A DNA stretch of 58,780 nucleotides from Paludibacteraceae bacterium (lineage in GTDB: Bacteria; Bacteroidota; Bacteroidia; Bacteroidales; Paludibacteraceae), in NCBI GenBank assembly GCA_024401565.1, contig JAKSKU010000014.1:1-58780 (forward strand), read 5' to 3'. Below the pieces are notes generated by a model. It was not told the origin of the DNA, searched no databases, and saw nothing but the letters and a program-made list of their open reading frames with translations. Shown here piece after piece: positions 36,654 to 45,799 of the stretch (position 1 is its first letter; every line of letters starts with the position of its first letter). A program made the translations under genes and the position numbers.

Positions 36654-38111
36654 ATGATGCTAGTACGAGAAGAACAATTCTCCTACGGATCACAATTCGT
36701 AGGCAGAAAAAACGAAATATACACGTTGGAAGAGTGCTTAAAATCAGAGCAGTCGGAATTTGTGGCAGTTTACGGACGTCGCAGAGTAGGCAAAACCTTC
36801 CTAATCCGTTACGTACTAGAAAGACATTTTTCTCTATTTGCGACGGGATTACCTGGAGGATCATACCGTGAGCAGATCAACAACTTCTGCATGGCAATCG
36901 TGCAAGGCTTCAACGTAGATTATAGAGAATGCGAGAATTGGATGGAGGTGATGCGTTATCTTGCAGACACCATCACCAACGACTTAAACTATAAAGTGAG
37001 AAAGAAAGTCCTATTCATCGACGAAATGCCGTGGATGGACACCCCCAAGTCGGATTTTCTGATGGCAATTGAATGGTTTTGGAACGCATACGCGTCGGCA
37101 AGGACAGATATATTCTTGATCGTTTGCGGATCAGCCACGACGTGGATCACAAGCAATATTCTTCGCAACAGAGGCGGATTATACGGAAGACTCACAAACC
37201 AAATCTATCTTGAGCCATTCACTCTTAACGAATGCTCCCAATTCTATGAATTGAAGAAAATCTCCATGAGCCAAGAGGAGCAACTGCAAGCATACATGAT
37301 TTTTGGTGGAGTCCCCTATTATCTGCAATATTTCAAGAAAGAGCTGAGTGTCGCACAGAACATCGACAATATGTGTTTCTCGAAAAGAGGAATACTCGCG
37401 AAAGAATACGACAACTTGTATCGCTCAATGTTCAAAGGTTATACATCTCATATCAAAGTAGTGGAGGCATTAGCCACTAAAAGCATGGGAATGACTAAAA
37501 AAGAGATCTGTGAGAAGACGAGAATGCCAGAATCAGGGACATCCACTACCGTCTTGCAAGAGCTCGTGGATTGCGGCATTCTGAATGAATATAGCCAAGT
37601 GGGAAAGAAGACAAAGGGTAAGATGTACCAGCTTGTAGATTTCTTCACCCTATTCTATCTACGCTTTGTGAAAGACAACAAAGGAGAAGAACATTTCTGG
37701 ACTCAGAATCTAAACACTCCCGTCGTCAACACATGGCAAGGATACGCCTTTGAGCAAGTATGTTTTGCCCATATCAAGCAGATAAAGAAAGCGTTAGGCA
37801 TAGGAGGAATTTCGTCAAAAGTGTCGAGCTGGAGAAGCAACGACAAAGAGAACGGAGCACAGATAGACATGGTGATTGAGAGAGCCGACAACGTGATAAA
37901 TATCTGTGAGATAAAATTCGCAAGTGGAAATTATACTATCACCGCTGATTACGCAAAAAAGCTAAGGAATAAGTTGACGTCGTTCAAGGAAGAGACAAAG
38001 ACAAAATCCGCGCTCCACCTCACTATGATCACGACATACGGCTTAAAGAAAAACACAGAGCATAACGGCATGGTGCAATCGCAAGTGACGTCGGAATGTT
38101 TGTTTGAATAA
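36654..38111 (+). CDS. AAA ATPase with DUF234 C-terminal region
   Basis: A 485-residue member of the ATPase_2/DUF234 family, widespread in Bacteroidetes and archaea and of uncertain role. Walker A is GRRRVGKTF (about 41-49) and Walker B is VLFIDEMPW (about 119-127). FVGRKNEI near the N-terminus is typical of STAND-like ATPases. A winged-helix segment (ATKSMGMTKKEICEKTRMPESGTSTTVLQEL) leads to the DUF234 part, which ends in a nuclease-like ENGAQIDMVIERADNVINICEIKF (D...E.K pattern, PD-(D/E)XK-like). Translation starts at 36654 or the adjacent ATG 36657. It is monocistronic and preceded by the GATTTAGCA array, possibly its own operator. Confidence 0.85.
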   Translation: MMLVREEQFSYGSQFVGRKNEIYTLEECLKSEQSEFVAVYGRRRVGKTFLIRYVLERHFSLFATGLPGGSYREQINNFCMAIVQGFNVDYRECENWMEVMRYLADTITNDLNYKVRKKVLFIDEMPWMDTPKSDFLMAIEWFWNAYASARTDIFLIVCGSATTWITSNILRNRGGLYGRLTNQIYLEPFTLNECSQFYELKKISMSQEEQLQAYMIFGGVPYYLQYFKKELSVAQNIDNMCFSKRGILAKEYDNLYRSMFKGYTSHIKVVEALATKSMGMTKKEICEKTRMPESGTSTTVLQELVDCGILNEYSQVGKKTKGKMYQLVDFFTLFYLRFVKDNKGEEHFWTQNLNTPVVNTWQGYAFEQVCFAHIKQIKKALGIGGISSKVSSWRSNDKENGAQIDMVIERADNVINICEIKFASGNYTITADYAKKLRNKLTSFKEETKTKSALHLTMITTYGLKKNTEHNGMVQSQVTSECLFE

Positions 38112-38127
38112 AGTGGTAGAGAAGAAC

Positions 38128-38163
38128 AAAAAACGCTTGCGAATTATTCTGCAAGCGTTTTTT
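38128..38163 (+). terminator. Terminator of the AAA ATPase gene
   Basis: AAAAAACGCTTGC (38128-38140) pairs with GCAAGCGTTTTTT (38151-38163). Confidence 0.88.
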
Positions 38164-38189
38164 GTTTCGAAAATGGATTAATGTCATTA

Positions 38190-38262
38190 TTAACGCTCGC
38201 CCTTACGGGCTCGCGTTTTTGGGTTGGTTAGGGCGTTCCGCCCTTAACAATCCTCATTTTAG
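38190..38262 (+). repeat. MITE-family fragment (R4)
   Basis: Shares with the complete element at 28098-28228 the hairpin (CGCTCGCCC, loop, GGGCTCGCG), the GGTTAGGGC...GCCCTTAACAATCC segment and the CTCATTTT, but lacks the terminal inverted repeats. It lies between the ATPase terminator and the sod stop codon. Confidence 0.7.
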
Positions 38263-38281
38263 TGCTGATTCACCTCAATCA

Positions 38282-38893
38282 TCAAAAGTCCTGAAACACA
38301 TTGTGACAAACCAATCTGCCCTCCACAACATCCCAATCGATAATGCTCCACAAAGCTGATAGATAATCAGCACGACGGTTCTGATAGTCGAGGTAGTAGG
38401 CATGCTCCCACACATCAAACGTCAGGATTGGACGCGACCCACGTCGCAACGGATTATCAGCGTTAGCCATCTGCATGATGCTAAGTTTATCCTCCGCGTC
38501 GGCACAAAGCCAAGCCCAACCGCTTCCAAAGAGCGACGTCGCAGCGGCATTCATTTTCTGCTTCATCTCAGCAAACGATCCAAAACTCTTTTGGATAGCC
38601 TCAGCCAAATTCCCTTTAGGCTCAGAACATTTAGGATGCGGAGTAAACTGTTCAAAGTAAAGGTTGTGGTTCAACACCTGACCTGCATTGTTGCCGATAG
38701 CACCTTGTGCTTTAGCCGCAATCTCCACTAACGAGGATTCTGCGAATTCAGTACCTTCGATTAGTTTGTTAAGGTTGTTGACGTAGGTCTGCAAATGTTT
38801 TCCATAGTGGAAACTAATGGTCTCTGCACTGATAACAGGAGCCAGTGCGTCTTCGTCGTAACGAAGTTTCTGCATAACAAAATCTGTACTCAT
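38282..38893 (-). CDS. sodB: Superoxide dismutase (Fe/Mn family)
   Basis: The enzyme dismutates superoxide to O2 and H2O2 in the cytoplasm. The 203-residue length is normal. Metal ligands are in place: His in TISFHYGKHLQTY, His in LNHNLYFEQF, and Asp and His in ILTFDVWEHAYYLDYQN. FGSGWAWL and SIIDWDVVEGRL are family signatures. The LNHN.YF and FGSGWAWL contexts fit Fe or cambialistic forms of anaerobes. An in-frame ATG at 38875 is an alternative start. A -7 box lies at 38938-38930 on the minus strand. Confidence 0.95.
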   Translation of the reverse strand: MSTDFVMQKLRYDEDALAPVISAETISFHYGKHLQTYVNNLNKLIEGTEFAESSLVEIAAKAQGAIGNNAGQVLNHNLYFEQFTPHPKCSEPKGNLAEAIQKSFGSFAEMKQKMNAAATSLFGSGWAWLCADAEDKLSIMQMANADNPLRRGSRPILTFDVWEHAYYLDYQNRRADYLSALWSIIDWDVVEGRLVCHNVFQDF

Positions 38894-38929
38894 AAAAAAG
38901 GGTTTTATAAATTTAACGCATTACTGACG

Positions 38930-38938
38930 CAAATGTAA
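38930..38938 (-). promoter_or_regulatory. -7 promoter box of sodB
   Basis: Minus strand TACATTTGC, 37 nt before the start codon. Confidence 0.55.
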
Positions 38939-39056
38939 ACAAATAAAATACAACTGATTAATCATATAGCAGACATAATTCTCTTATATGAAGAATAGTA
39001 GACATAATAGTACAAATACGACAATAAATTATGCATAGGACATAAGTACAAATCAA

Positions 39057-39090
39057 AAAATCCCGCCTTCTTTTTGAAGACGGGATTTCA
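39057..39090. terminator. Terminator of the T9SS protein gene
   Basis: AAATCCCGCCTTC and GAAGACGGGATTT pair with one G-U around a short T-rich loop; T residues follow when it is read on the minus strand. Confidence 0.85.
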
Positions 39091-39116
39091 AATGTTCCGG
39101 CTAGGCAATCAGCAGT

Positions 39117-41390
39117 TTATTTCTTTATCAAGTACTTCTTGTCCCCAATAACATAAACGCCTCTGTCTAAGCCCTTCAATGCATCCGATTTCTTTACGTT
39201 AGTTTTAACAGCAACACCTGAAACTGTATAAACACTTACTATTTCGTCTGCTTCGTCTGCTTCTATATTCTCAACATCTGCTATAACACATATGCCATCT
39301 GATAAAATACGTATATCATCCACAACAAGATTTCCTGACATATCGTTAATAACCAAATCATTCGATGTCAAATCAAAGTCACTGATAAGCTCAATCAAGA
39401 CTGCGTCTCCTTTTTCAAGTGCAAAACTTACAGCTATCTTGCTCCACTTTTTAGGGTCAGTTTTGCTAAAGTCAAAAGTTTTTTTCACTTCCCTATAATT
39501 GCTAGGATTTCCAACCTCTGATACGCGAACCATCACACCAATATTTGCCAACAATTCAAAACGCATTGAATCGCTAAGGAATGTATTAAAGAACGCTTCA
39601 AGTTCATAATAATTATCTGTATTCAATCCAGTGACGGTACGGCTATAAAAAGCGTTACCCTTTGTCTCTGACTTTAAATTGATATACAAAGCATTACCCT
39701 CCATATTGCCAGAATGGTCTATGATCACATTTTTATCTGCTATCTTGATTGGTTCGTAACATCCAACACAATCTGCAAAACGGTACTCTTTCAATCCAGC
39801 AGCAACCGCATATTGTCCGTCCAAAATTGGTCCTTCTGCACAAAACTCATAACCTGCAGGAGCGTTTTCTAGTTCACGACGGTTACTTACTAAGTTTGGA
39901 GTAAAGTCTGGAGTAAAATCTGGAGTAAAATATATTATAGAATCTTCTGGGACATCGACGACATTAAAAAACATATTACCAAAATCCTCTCTCCATACCA
40001 CATCCAGTGCAAAGATTCCAGAAGGCAACGCGTGCCATGGTTTCACAAAGATATCATATTTTTCACTTATTGATATGCATCCATAAACATCCTTTGCAGT
40101 AACATAAAACCTGGCTTTTTCTATATCATCACTGGTAAGATACAACTCTTCAAAATCCGACTTATATACTAAATCATTTACATGATACTCATACTCATTG
40201 ATAACACTGTTTTTTCCTGCATTTACAAAAATATCAATTCTATCATAATTAATTCCATCGACGACATTAGCCCAAACCACTTCGATTTCCGGTATGCTTA
40301 CCACAATTTCACGAGAGGCAACAAGAGTGTCTTTCTTATCTGGAGACGTCACAATACATGACAACGTGTGGCTACCAGCTTGGTTGCTTTCAATAGGATA
40401 ACCATTACCTATCATGATAGCTCTCTTGTCATCTAATTCATGGATGTTCTCGCCATCATAAAGCCAGGAATATGAACAATCAGCAGGAAGATCTCCGTTT
40501 AAGACATAACGAGATAGGGAATAGGCACATATAGCCGAGTCTCCTTCAATCTCCACATTTTTCCCTTCAAAGAAATTTTTATTGTCTGATTCATCCTCAA
40601 TAAGAAGTCTTATATCATCTAGCACCAAGTCAATAGAATATTGACTATTATTAATTATCTCCAATTTCAACTTTCCAGTCTTTTTCAAAGACAAAGTATC
40701 AGATAACTTAACCCAATCTCCAGTTCCGCCTAAAGACGGAAGAGTCTGTGTTCCTTGTAAATACACAGGATCACTTTCATTTCCTATCTCCACCAATCTA
40801 ACCACAACATCCACAGGTCTATATATACCTGAAGCCGCTCTGGTAAAAATCGAAATGTAAGTTTCAAAGAACAGTTTTTTATTTAGTGGGATATTCTCAA
40901 AACTCTTACTATAAATAACTTTTCCATACGAATCGTCCGGACAATTTACGAACAAACAACATCCTTCAATCTTGCCAGAGTGATCTGAAGGAATAGTATC
41001 CTCAGGATAAAAAATACCATGTAAACTATTAGCCCACATCAACTTAGCTCCATCATAAGTTTTATAAGCACGATTGGATGTCAGAACGCCAGCAACTGTA
41101 TAGTAACCATATTCTACTGCATCATTTCCACAAAATTTGTATCCTAGAGGTGCCGTATCTAGTTCATAACGGAATGGGTATTGTGTCTTTTTTATGACCT
41201 TAACAGGATTATTTAGATCAGAATAATCCCAAACAGTGTAGGTCGAACCTGAAGAATCTGACAAAACAAATTCTCCAAAATCATCTTGCCATAAGATTTT
41301 TTTAGGAGTTTCGGCATATACTGTCGATGCTGTGAAAGAGGCTATAAAAGCCAAAGTTCCCAAAAGGACTTTAAACAACTTTCTAATCAT
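39117..41390 (-). CDS. Secreted protein of unknown function with T9SS type A sorting domain
   Basis: From the ATG at 41390 the 757-residue product has a signal peptide (MIRKLFKVLLGTLAFIASFT, cleavage after VYA). It contains two related beta-sandwich segments, each opening with W(Q/R)(D/E)DFG and containing IDHSG.MEG/SDHSGKIEG, LF.N and SR/KSF motifs, at about 30-285 and 480-720. An Ig/PKD-like segment (about 290-380) lies between. The C-terminus (VYTVSGVAVKTNVKK...YLIKK) is a type A sorting domain. Carbohydrate binding is plausible for the sandwich domains but no catalytic residues are evident. A DFTP triplet repeat is present near 39893-39940. The upstream in-frame ATG (41432) would bury the signal peptide. 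Confidence 0.8.
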   Translation of the reverse strand: MIRKLFKVLLGTLAFIASFTASTVYAETPKKILWQDDFGEFVLSDSSGSTYTVWDYSDLNNPVKVIKKTQYPFRYELDTAPLGYKFCGNDAVEYGYYTVAGVLTSNRAYKTYDGAKLMWANSLHGIFYPEDTIPSDHSGKIEGCCLFVNCPDDSYGKVIYSKSFENIPLNKKLFFETYISIFTRAASGIYRPVDVVVRLVEIGNESDPVYLQGTQTLPSLGGTGDWVKLSDTLSLKKTGKLKLEIINNSQYSIDLVLDDIRLLIEDESDNKNFFEGKNVEIEGDSAICAYSLSRYVLNGDLPADCSYSWLYDGENIHELDDKRAIMIGNGYPIESNQAGSHTLSCIVTSPDKKDTLVASREIVVSIPEIEVVWANVVDGINYDRIDIFVNAGKNSVINEYEYHVNDLVYKSDFEELYLTSDDIEKARFYVTAKDVYGCISISEKYDIFVKPWHALPSGIFALDVVWREDFGNMFFNVVDVPEDSIIYFTPDFTPDFTPNLVSNRRELENAPAGYEFCAEGPILDGQYAVAAGLKEYRFADCVGCYEPIKIADKNVIIDHSGNMEGNALYINLKSETKGNAFYSRTVTGLNTDNYYELEAFFNTFLSDSMRFELLANIGVMVRVSEVGNPSNYREVKKTFDFSKTDPKKWSKIAVSFALEKGDAVLIELISDFDLTSNDLVINDMSGNLVVDDIRILSDGICVIADVENIEADEADEIVSVYTVSGVAVKTNVKKSDALKGLDRGVYVIGDKKYLIKK

Positions 41391-41444
41391 ACAAATCAAA
41401 TTATCAATTAAACTATCTAGAAAATTTCGCATATTTACATAAAT

Positions 41445-41474
41445 GCAAAATTAGTTGTTTTTTTTTAAAACCAA
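41445..41474 (-). promoter_or_regulatory. Promoter of the T9SS protein gene
   Basis: On the minus strand TTG (41474-41472), 18 nt, TAATTTTGC (41453-41445), about 55 nt before ATG 41390. Confidence 0.6.
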
Positions 41475-41590
41475 AGAACGATTCTTCAAATATTTAATAT
41501 TATCCAATCAACTTTTCGTATTAGAAAAGAAAGAAGTGACAATTTGCGAGAAAAACAGATAGTCCTTCTAAATTTCACATACATAACAAA

Positions 41591-41623
41591 TAGAGACGGA
41601 GTTCATGTAAAGCCCCGTCTCTA
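41591..41623 (-). terminator. Terminator downstream of dnaE
   Basis: TAGAGACGG (41591-41599) pairs with CCGTCTCTA (41615-41623). The minus-strand side has only a weak T tract. Confidence 0.65.
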
Positions 41624-41634
41624 AAATCAAAATA

Positions 41635-44600
41635 TCAAACCGCCTTAGCAAACATATCACCCATAAGTTTAAAATCCAAGCCAGAGTGGATCGGCCCTGT
41701 GTTTTCCTCTTCCTCCACGATTTCACCATCCACATCAGCAATCACTTCTGGAGCAGGCACATCATCATCCGAAGAGTTGTCTTCTTCTGTCGCAACAACT
41801 GAAGAAGCGGAAGATGCTGCTTTTAATCTGTACTCCTCCAAGAAATCCATCAGCTGACGAGTGATAAGTATTCTATGGGCCACTTTGAAATCAAGACGCG
41901 TACGAGTGCCTTCACTCGGCTGTATCAAATCAACATTGAATGTCGATCCACTCTCATCATTCTGCAAGAATTGACTGACGCCCTTAATAAAATCCTCCGT
42001 CAAGGCCTTATCCTCTAACGCAAGATTCAAATGCATCTTTAATCCCTCTTTAGCCTCACTCATAAGTTTGAAATCGTTATAAGTGATGCGCAGCTGATCC
42101 GGGCGGAATCTATCCGGTGCAATCGTCGCAGCAAAAACGACGCAATTGTTGACCTGCAAGTAGTTGACCATACCTACATCCCTACCCCACAAAGCGATCT
42201 CTTTCGCTCCTGAATAATCCTCAATCTTGAGAATGACGCCAGGTGTGCCTTTCTGCGATGTCTTATGTGTGATGGCGGTGATGATACCTCCAGCTGTGAT
42301 CTTGTTGCGTCCCTGTATTTTATCAATATCTTCAAGCTCAGTGACGCGAGTGTTGCAGATATACTTTAAAAGGATATAATAGTCGTCAAGCGGATGGGCC
42401 GACAAATAGATTCCCACCAAATCCTTCTCTTTCTGCAGACGTTCCAATGCAGTCCATTTCTCAAACTTCGGCAGCGGAGGCAATGCTATCTGCTGATTCA
42501 CCTCCATATCATCGAACAATGAATTACGTGATGTATTGGCAGCAAACTTCACTTTCTTTCCAAAGTCGGCAAGCACCACGCTAAACTGCATCTCTTTATT
42601 ATTAAGTGCGAAGAAGTGTTCTCGCTCGATTCCCTTCAATGAATCAAACGCTCCTGCCATGGCAAGACACTCCAAATCTTTAGCACCACAATTGACACGG
42701 CTCACGAAATCATAGATATCTGTGTATTTTCCGTTCTTCTCTCTTTCGGCGATAAGCTCGTCGACGACGGCACGCGACATTCCCTTGATTCCCTGCAATC
42801 CGAAACGGATATTGCCGGCGGCATTGGTGCTGAAGAAACTGTCGGATTCGTTCACATCCGGGCTCAACACCTCAATACCCATACGTTTGCACTCATCCAT
42901 AAACTTACGCACATCCTCAATCTTATCCATTGATCGGGTAAGGTTGGCTGCCATATAGTCGGCTGGATAATGTGCTTTAAGATAGGCTGTCTGGTAGGCA
43001 ACCCACGAATAACAAGTTGCATGGGATTTGTTGAAGGCGTACTTGGCGAACTCCTCCCAGTCGCGCCAGATCTTATCCAACGTGTCGGCATTGTGTCCGT
43101 TCTCCACACCCTGCTTCATGAACTTTGCCTTTAGCTCGTTCATCTTCTCGATCAACTTCTTACCCATCGCTTTACGTAGGGCATCACTCTCACCACGGGT
43201 GAAGTTGGCAAGCTGACGAGAAAGAAGCATCACCTGCTCCTGGTAAACGGTTACTCCGTAGGTATCCTTCAAGTATTTCTCCATACATGGGATATCATAC
43301 TCGATAGGCTCTTTTCCTAGTTTACGGTTGATAAACTTAGGGATATACTGCAATGGACCCGGACGATAAAGGGCGTTCATGGCAATCAAGTCTTCAAACA
43401 CCGTTGGCTGAAGTTCACGAAGATACTTCTGCATTCCGGCGGACTCAAACTGGAATGTTCCAATTGTGTCGCCACGAGAATATAGCTCGTAAGTCTCTTT
43501 ATCGTCGATTGGAATCTTGTCGATATCAAGGTCGATACCGTGAGATTTCTTAATATTTTTCAAAGCCTCCTTGATGATTGAAAGTGTCTTCAATCCCAAG
43601 AAGTCCATCTTGATCAGTCCGACCGACTCGATAACGTGTCCGTCGTACTGCGTCACCATCACCTTAGATTTGGTCTCCTTATCCTCCACTGTTGAGATTG
43701 GAGCCCAGTTGGTCAAGTCGCCGGCACCGATGATTACACCACAGGCGTGGATACCGGTCTGGCGGATAGTGTTCTCAAGCTGCGACGCGTAGATAAGAGT
43801 AGACTTGATCTGCTCGTCCGTTCCCTCCACAGCAGCCTGCATCTCAGGCACATATTTGAAACAGTTTTTCAAATTCACCTTTGGCACCTTACCAGTCTTA
43901 GGGTCGGCAAGACTCTCATCGAAGGCGTCTGGCACCCATTTCTTCATCTGGCTCGATAGGCTCAACGGCACATCCTGCACACGAGCGACGTCGGCAATGG
44001 AACTCTTCGTCGCCATTGTACCATAGGTGATGATATGCGCCACCTTCTCTTTTCCATACTTCTCCGTAACCCAGTCGAGCACCTTACCACGTCCGTCATC
44101 ATCGAAGTCGACGTCGATATCGGGCAAAGAGATACGGTCTGGATTCAAGAAACGCTCGAACAGTAGGTCATATTTAAGTGGATCGACGTCGGTGATCTTC
44201 AAGCAGTATGCCACCACCGAACCAGCGGCAGATCCTCGACCTGGACCTACACTCACTCCAAGTTCCTCACGCGCGGCACGGATATAGTCCATCACAATCA
44301 AGAAGTAGCCTGGGAATCCCATCGTCTTCATGATATGAAGTTCGAAGACGATACGCTCAGTCTGCTCGTCAGTCAAGTTCTCACCGTAACGCATGTGAGC
44401 ACCCTCCCACGCAAGTTTATTCAAATAGTCGGCTTCGAGTTTAATACGGTAAAGTTTGTCGTATCCACCGAGTTTTTTGATTTTTTTCTCTGCGTCTTCC
44501 TGGCTCAACACCACCTTATGATTCTCATCCTGAGTGAACTCGTCAAATAGTTCTTTCTCAGTGATACGCTGACGGTACTCCTCCTCCGTTCCGAAATCCT

Positions 44601-45642
44601 CTGGGATTGGGAACTTAGGCATGATAGGATCGGATTCAATACTATAGACCTCAACCTTATCAGCAATTTCAAGCGTATTAGTAAGAGATTCGGGAATATC
44701 GCTGAAGATTTCAGCCATTTCATCGGGCGTTTTAAGCCACTCCTGCTTAGTATAGGTCATACGTTGAGGATCGCTCAACAATTTACCCGTCGACAAGCAG
44801 ACCAGTCGTTCGTGGGCTTCTGAGTGCTCTTCCTCCACGAAATGGACATCGTTGGTGCAGACAATCTTGATATCAAGTTTTCTGGCAAGTTCAATAAGCT
44901 GCGGATTGACCTGTTGCTCGATCTCGTACACCGACGTATTACCATTCGGTTTGTCAGTCTTATGACGTTGGATCTCTATATAGTAGTCATCACCGAAAAG
45001 ATTCTTAAACCACATCGCAGTCTCCTCAGCAGCAGCCATGTCGCCAGACTGAATCTTCTTAGGAAGTTCACCTCCCAAACAAGCAGAGCAGACAATGATA
45101 TCCTCGTGATACTGCACAAGGAGATCCTTATCAATACGCGGACGGTTGTAGTAACCGTCTACCCAAGCTTTCGAAACTATTTTACAAAGGTTCTGGTAGC
45201 CATGCTTGTTTTTGGCAAGCAAGATCAAGTGCCAACCACTTGAGTCGGCGATAATGTTTTTGCCAGCCTCATCAATACGGAAAGTATTGTCGTGGTCGGT
45301 ATGTTTACGACGTGCACAATAACACTCACAGCCGATGATAGGTTTGAAGATCTTATTCTTCAGTTTGGCGATTTCCTCCTCAGCGGCAGCCTTAGCCTCA
45401 TCTGTCGACTCAGGATTATCAAGGATAGCCTGTTGCTCTCCGATTGCACCCTTAGTCTTCTTGTTGACCTTGATAGTATAATCAGTAAGTTCCTTGATAC
45501 CAAACATGTTGCCATGGTCCGTTAAGGCCATAGCATTCATACCAGTCTTAAGACATTTATCAATCAAGTCGGGCACCTTACTCATTCCATCCAAGATAGA
45601 ATAGTGGGAATGGACATGAAGGTGAACGAATTTATTTGCCAT
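41635..45642 (-). CDS. dnaE: DNA polymerase III alpha subunit
   Basis: This is the replicative polymerase, which extends primers at the fork within the Pol III holoenzyme. At 1335 residues it is somewhat longer than E. coli DnaE (1160). An N-terminal PHP domain (FVHLHVHSHYSILDGM, ALTDHGNMFG) is intact. The polymerase core has PGRGSAAGS and the catalytic PDIDVDFDD at about 505-513, with the third Asp region further on. Next come tandem HhH motifs, an OB-fold (ITAGGIITAITHKTSQKGTP) and a C-terminal acidic tail rich in Glu, Asp and Ser. The start at 45642 (MANKFVHLHVHSHYS) is unambiguous. A repeat element separates it from the next gene upstream. Confidence 0.97.
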   Translation of the reverse strand: MANKFVHLHVHSHYSILDGMSKVPDLIDKCLKTGMNAMALTDHGNMFGIKELTDYTIKVNKKTKGAIGEQQAILDNPESTDEAKAAAEEEIAKLKNKIFKPIIGCECYCARRKHTDHDNTFRIDEAGKNIIADSSGWHLILLAKNKHGYQNLCKIVSKAWVDGYYNRPRIDKDLLVQYHEDIIVCSACLGGELPKKIQSGDMAAAEETAMWFKNLFGDDYYIEIQRHKTDKPNGNTSVYEIEQQVNPQLIELARKLDIKIVCTNDVHFVEEEHSEAHERLVCLSTGKLLSDPQRMTYTKQEWLKTPDEMAEIFSDIPESLTNTLEIADKVEVYSIESDPIMPKFPIPEDFGTEEEYRQRITEKELFDEFTQDENHKVVLSQEDAEKKIKKLGGYDKLYRIKLEADYLNKLAWEGAHMRYGENLTDEQTERIVFELHIMKTMGFPGYFLIVMDYIRAAREELGVSVGPGRGSAAGSVVAYCLKITDVDPLKYDLLFERFLNPDRISLPDIDVDFDDDGRGKVLDWVTEKYGKEKVAHIITYGTMATKSSIADVARVQDVPLSLSSQMKKWVPDAFDESLADPKTGKVPKVNLKNCFKYVPEMQAAVEGTDEQIKSTLIYASQLENTIRQTGIHACGVIIGAGDLTNWAPISTVEDKETKSKVMVTQYDGHVIESVGLIKMDFLGLKTLSIIKEALKNIKKSHGIDLDIDKIPIDDKETYELYSRGDTIGTFQFESAGMQKYLRELQPTVFEDLIAMNALYRPGPLQYIPKFINRKLGKEPIEYDIPCMEKYLKDTYGVTVYQEQVMLLSRQLANFTRGESDALRKAMGKKLIEKMNELKAKFMKQGVENGHNADTLDKIWRDWEEFAKYAFNKSHATCYSWVAYQTAYLKAHYPADYMAANLTRSMDKIEDVRKFMDECKRMGIEVLSPDVNESDSFFSTNAAGNIRFGLQGIKGMSRAVVDELIAEREKNGKYTDIYDFVSRVNCGAKDLECLAMAGAFDSLKGIEREHFFALNNKEMQFSVVLADFGKKVKFAANTSRNSLFDDMEVNQQIALPPLPKFEKWTALERLQKEKDLVGIYLSAHPLDDYYILLKYICNTRVTELEDIDKIQGRNKITAGGIITAITHKTSQKGTPGVILKIEDYSGAKEIALWGRDVGMVNYLQVNNCVVFAATIAPDRFRPDQLRITYNDFKLMSEAKEGLKMHLNLALEDKALTEDFIKGVSQFLQNDESGSTFNVDLIQPSEGTRTRLDFKVAHRILITRQLMDFLEEYRLKAASSASSVVATEEDNSSDDDVPAPEVIADVDGEIVEEEENTGPIHSGLDFKLMGDMFAKAV

Positions 45643-45662
45643 AAAAAAATATTTTTAATTAT

Positions 45663-45799
45663 TGGACCCTCCCAGCCTCCCTTAAAGGGAGGAGATGGAA
45701 CCTCTAAATCTCCTTTGAAGAGAGACTTCTTAATTCAATTTCAGCTACAGTTTGGAACCAGACACCTCCCCCTTTAGGGGGGATCGAGGGGGCTGGGTC
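45663..45799. mobile_element. Bacteroidetes-type GC-rich interspersed repeat (MITE-like)
   Basis: About 137 bp bounded by imperfect inverted ends, GACCCTCCCAGCCTCCC on the left and GAGGGGGCTGGGTC on the right. Each end has its own inner hairpin (CTCCCTTAAAGGGAG and CCCCCTTTAGGGGG). Its GC-rich ends contrast with the AT-rich interior. The right end abuts and overlaps the stop codon of the next gene by two bases, so it inserted exactly at the 3' end of that gene. Confidence 0.75.
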
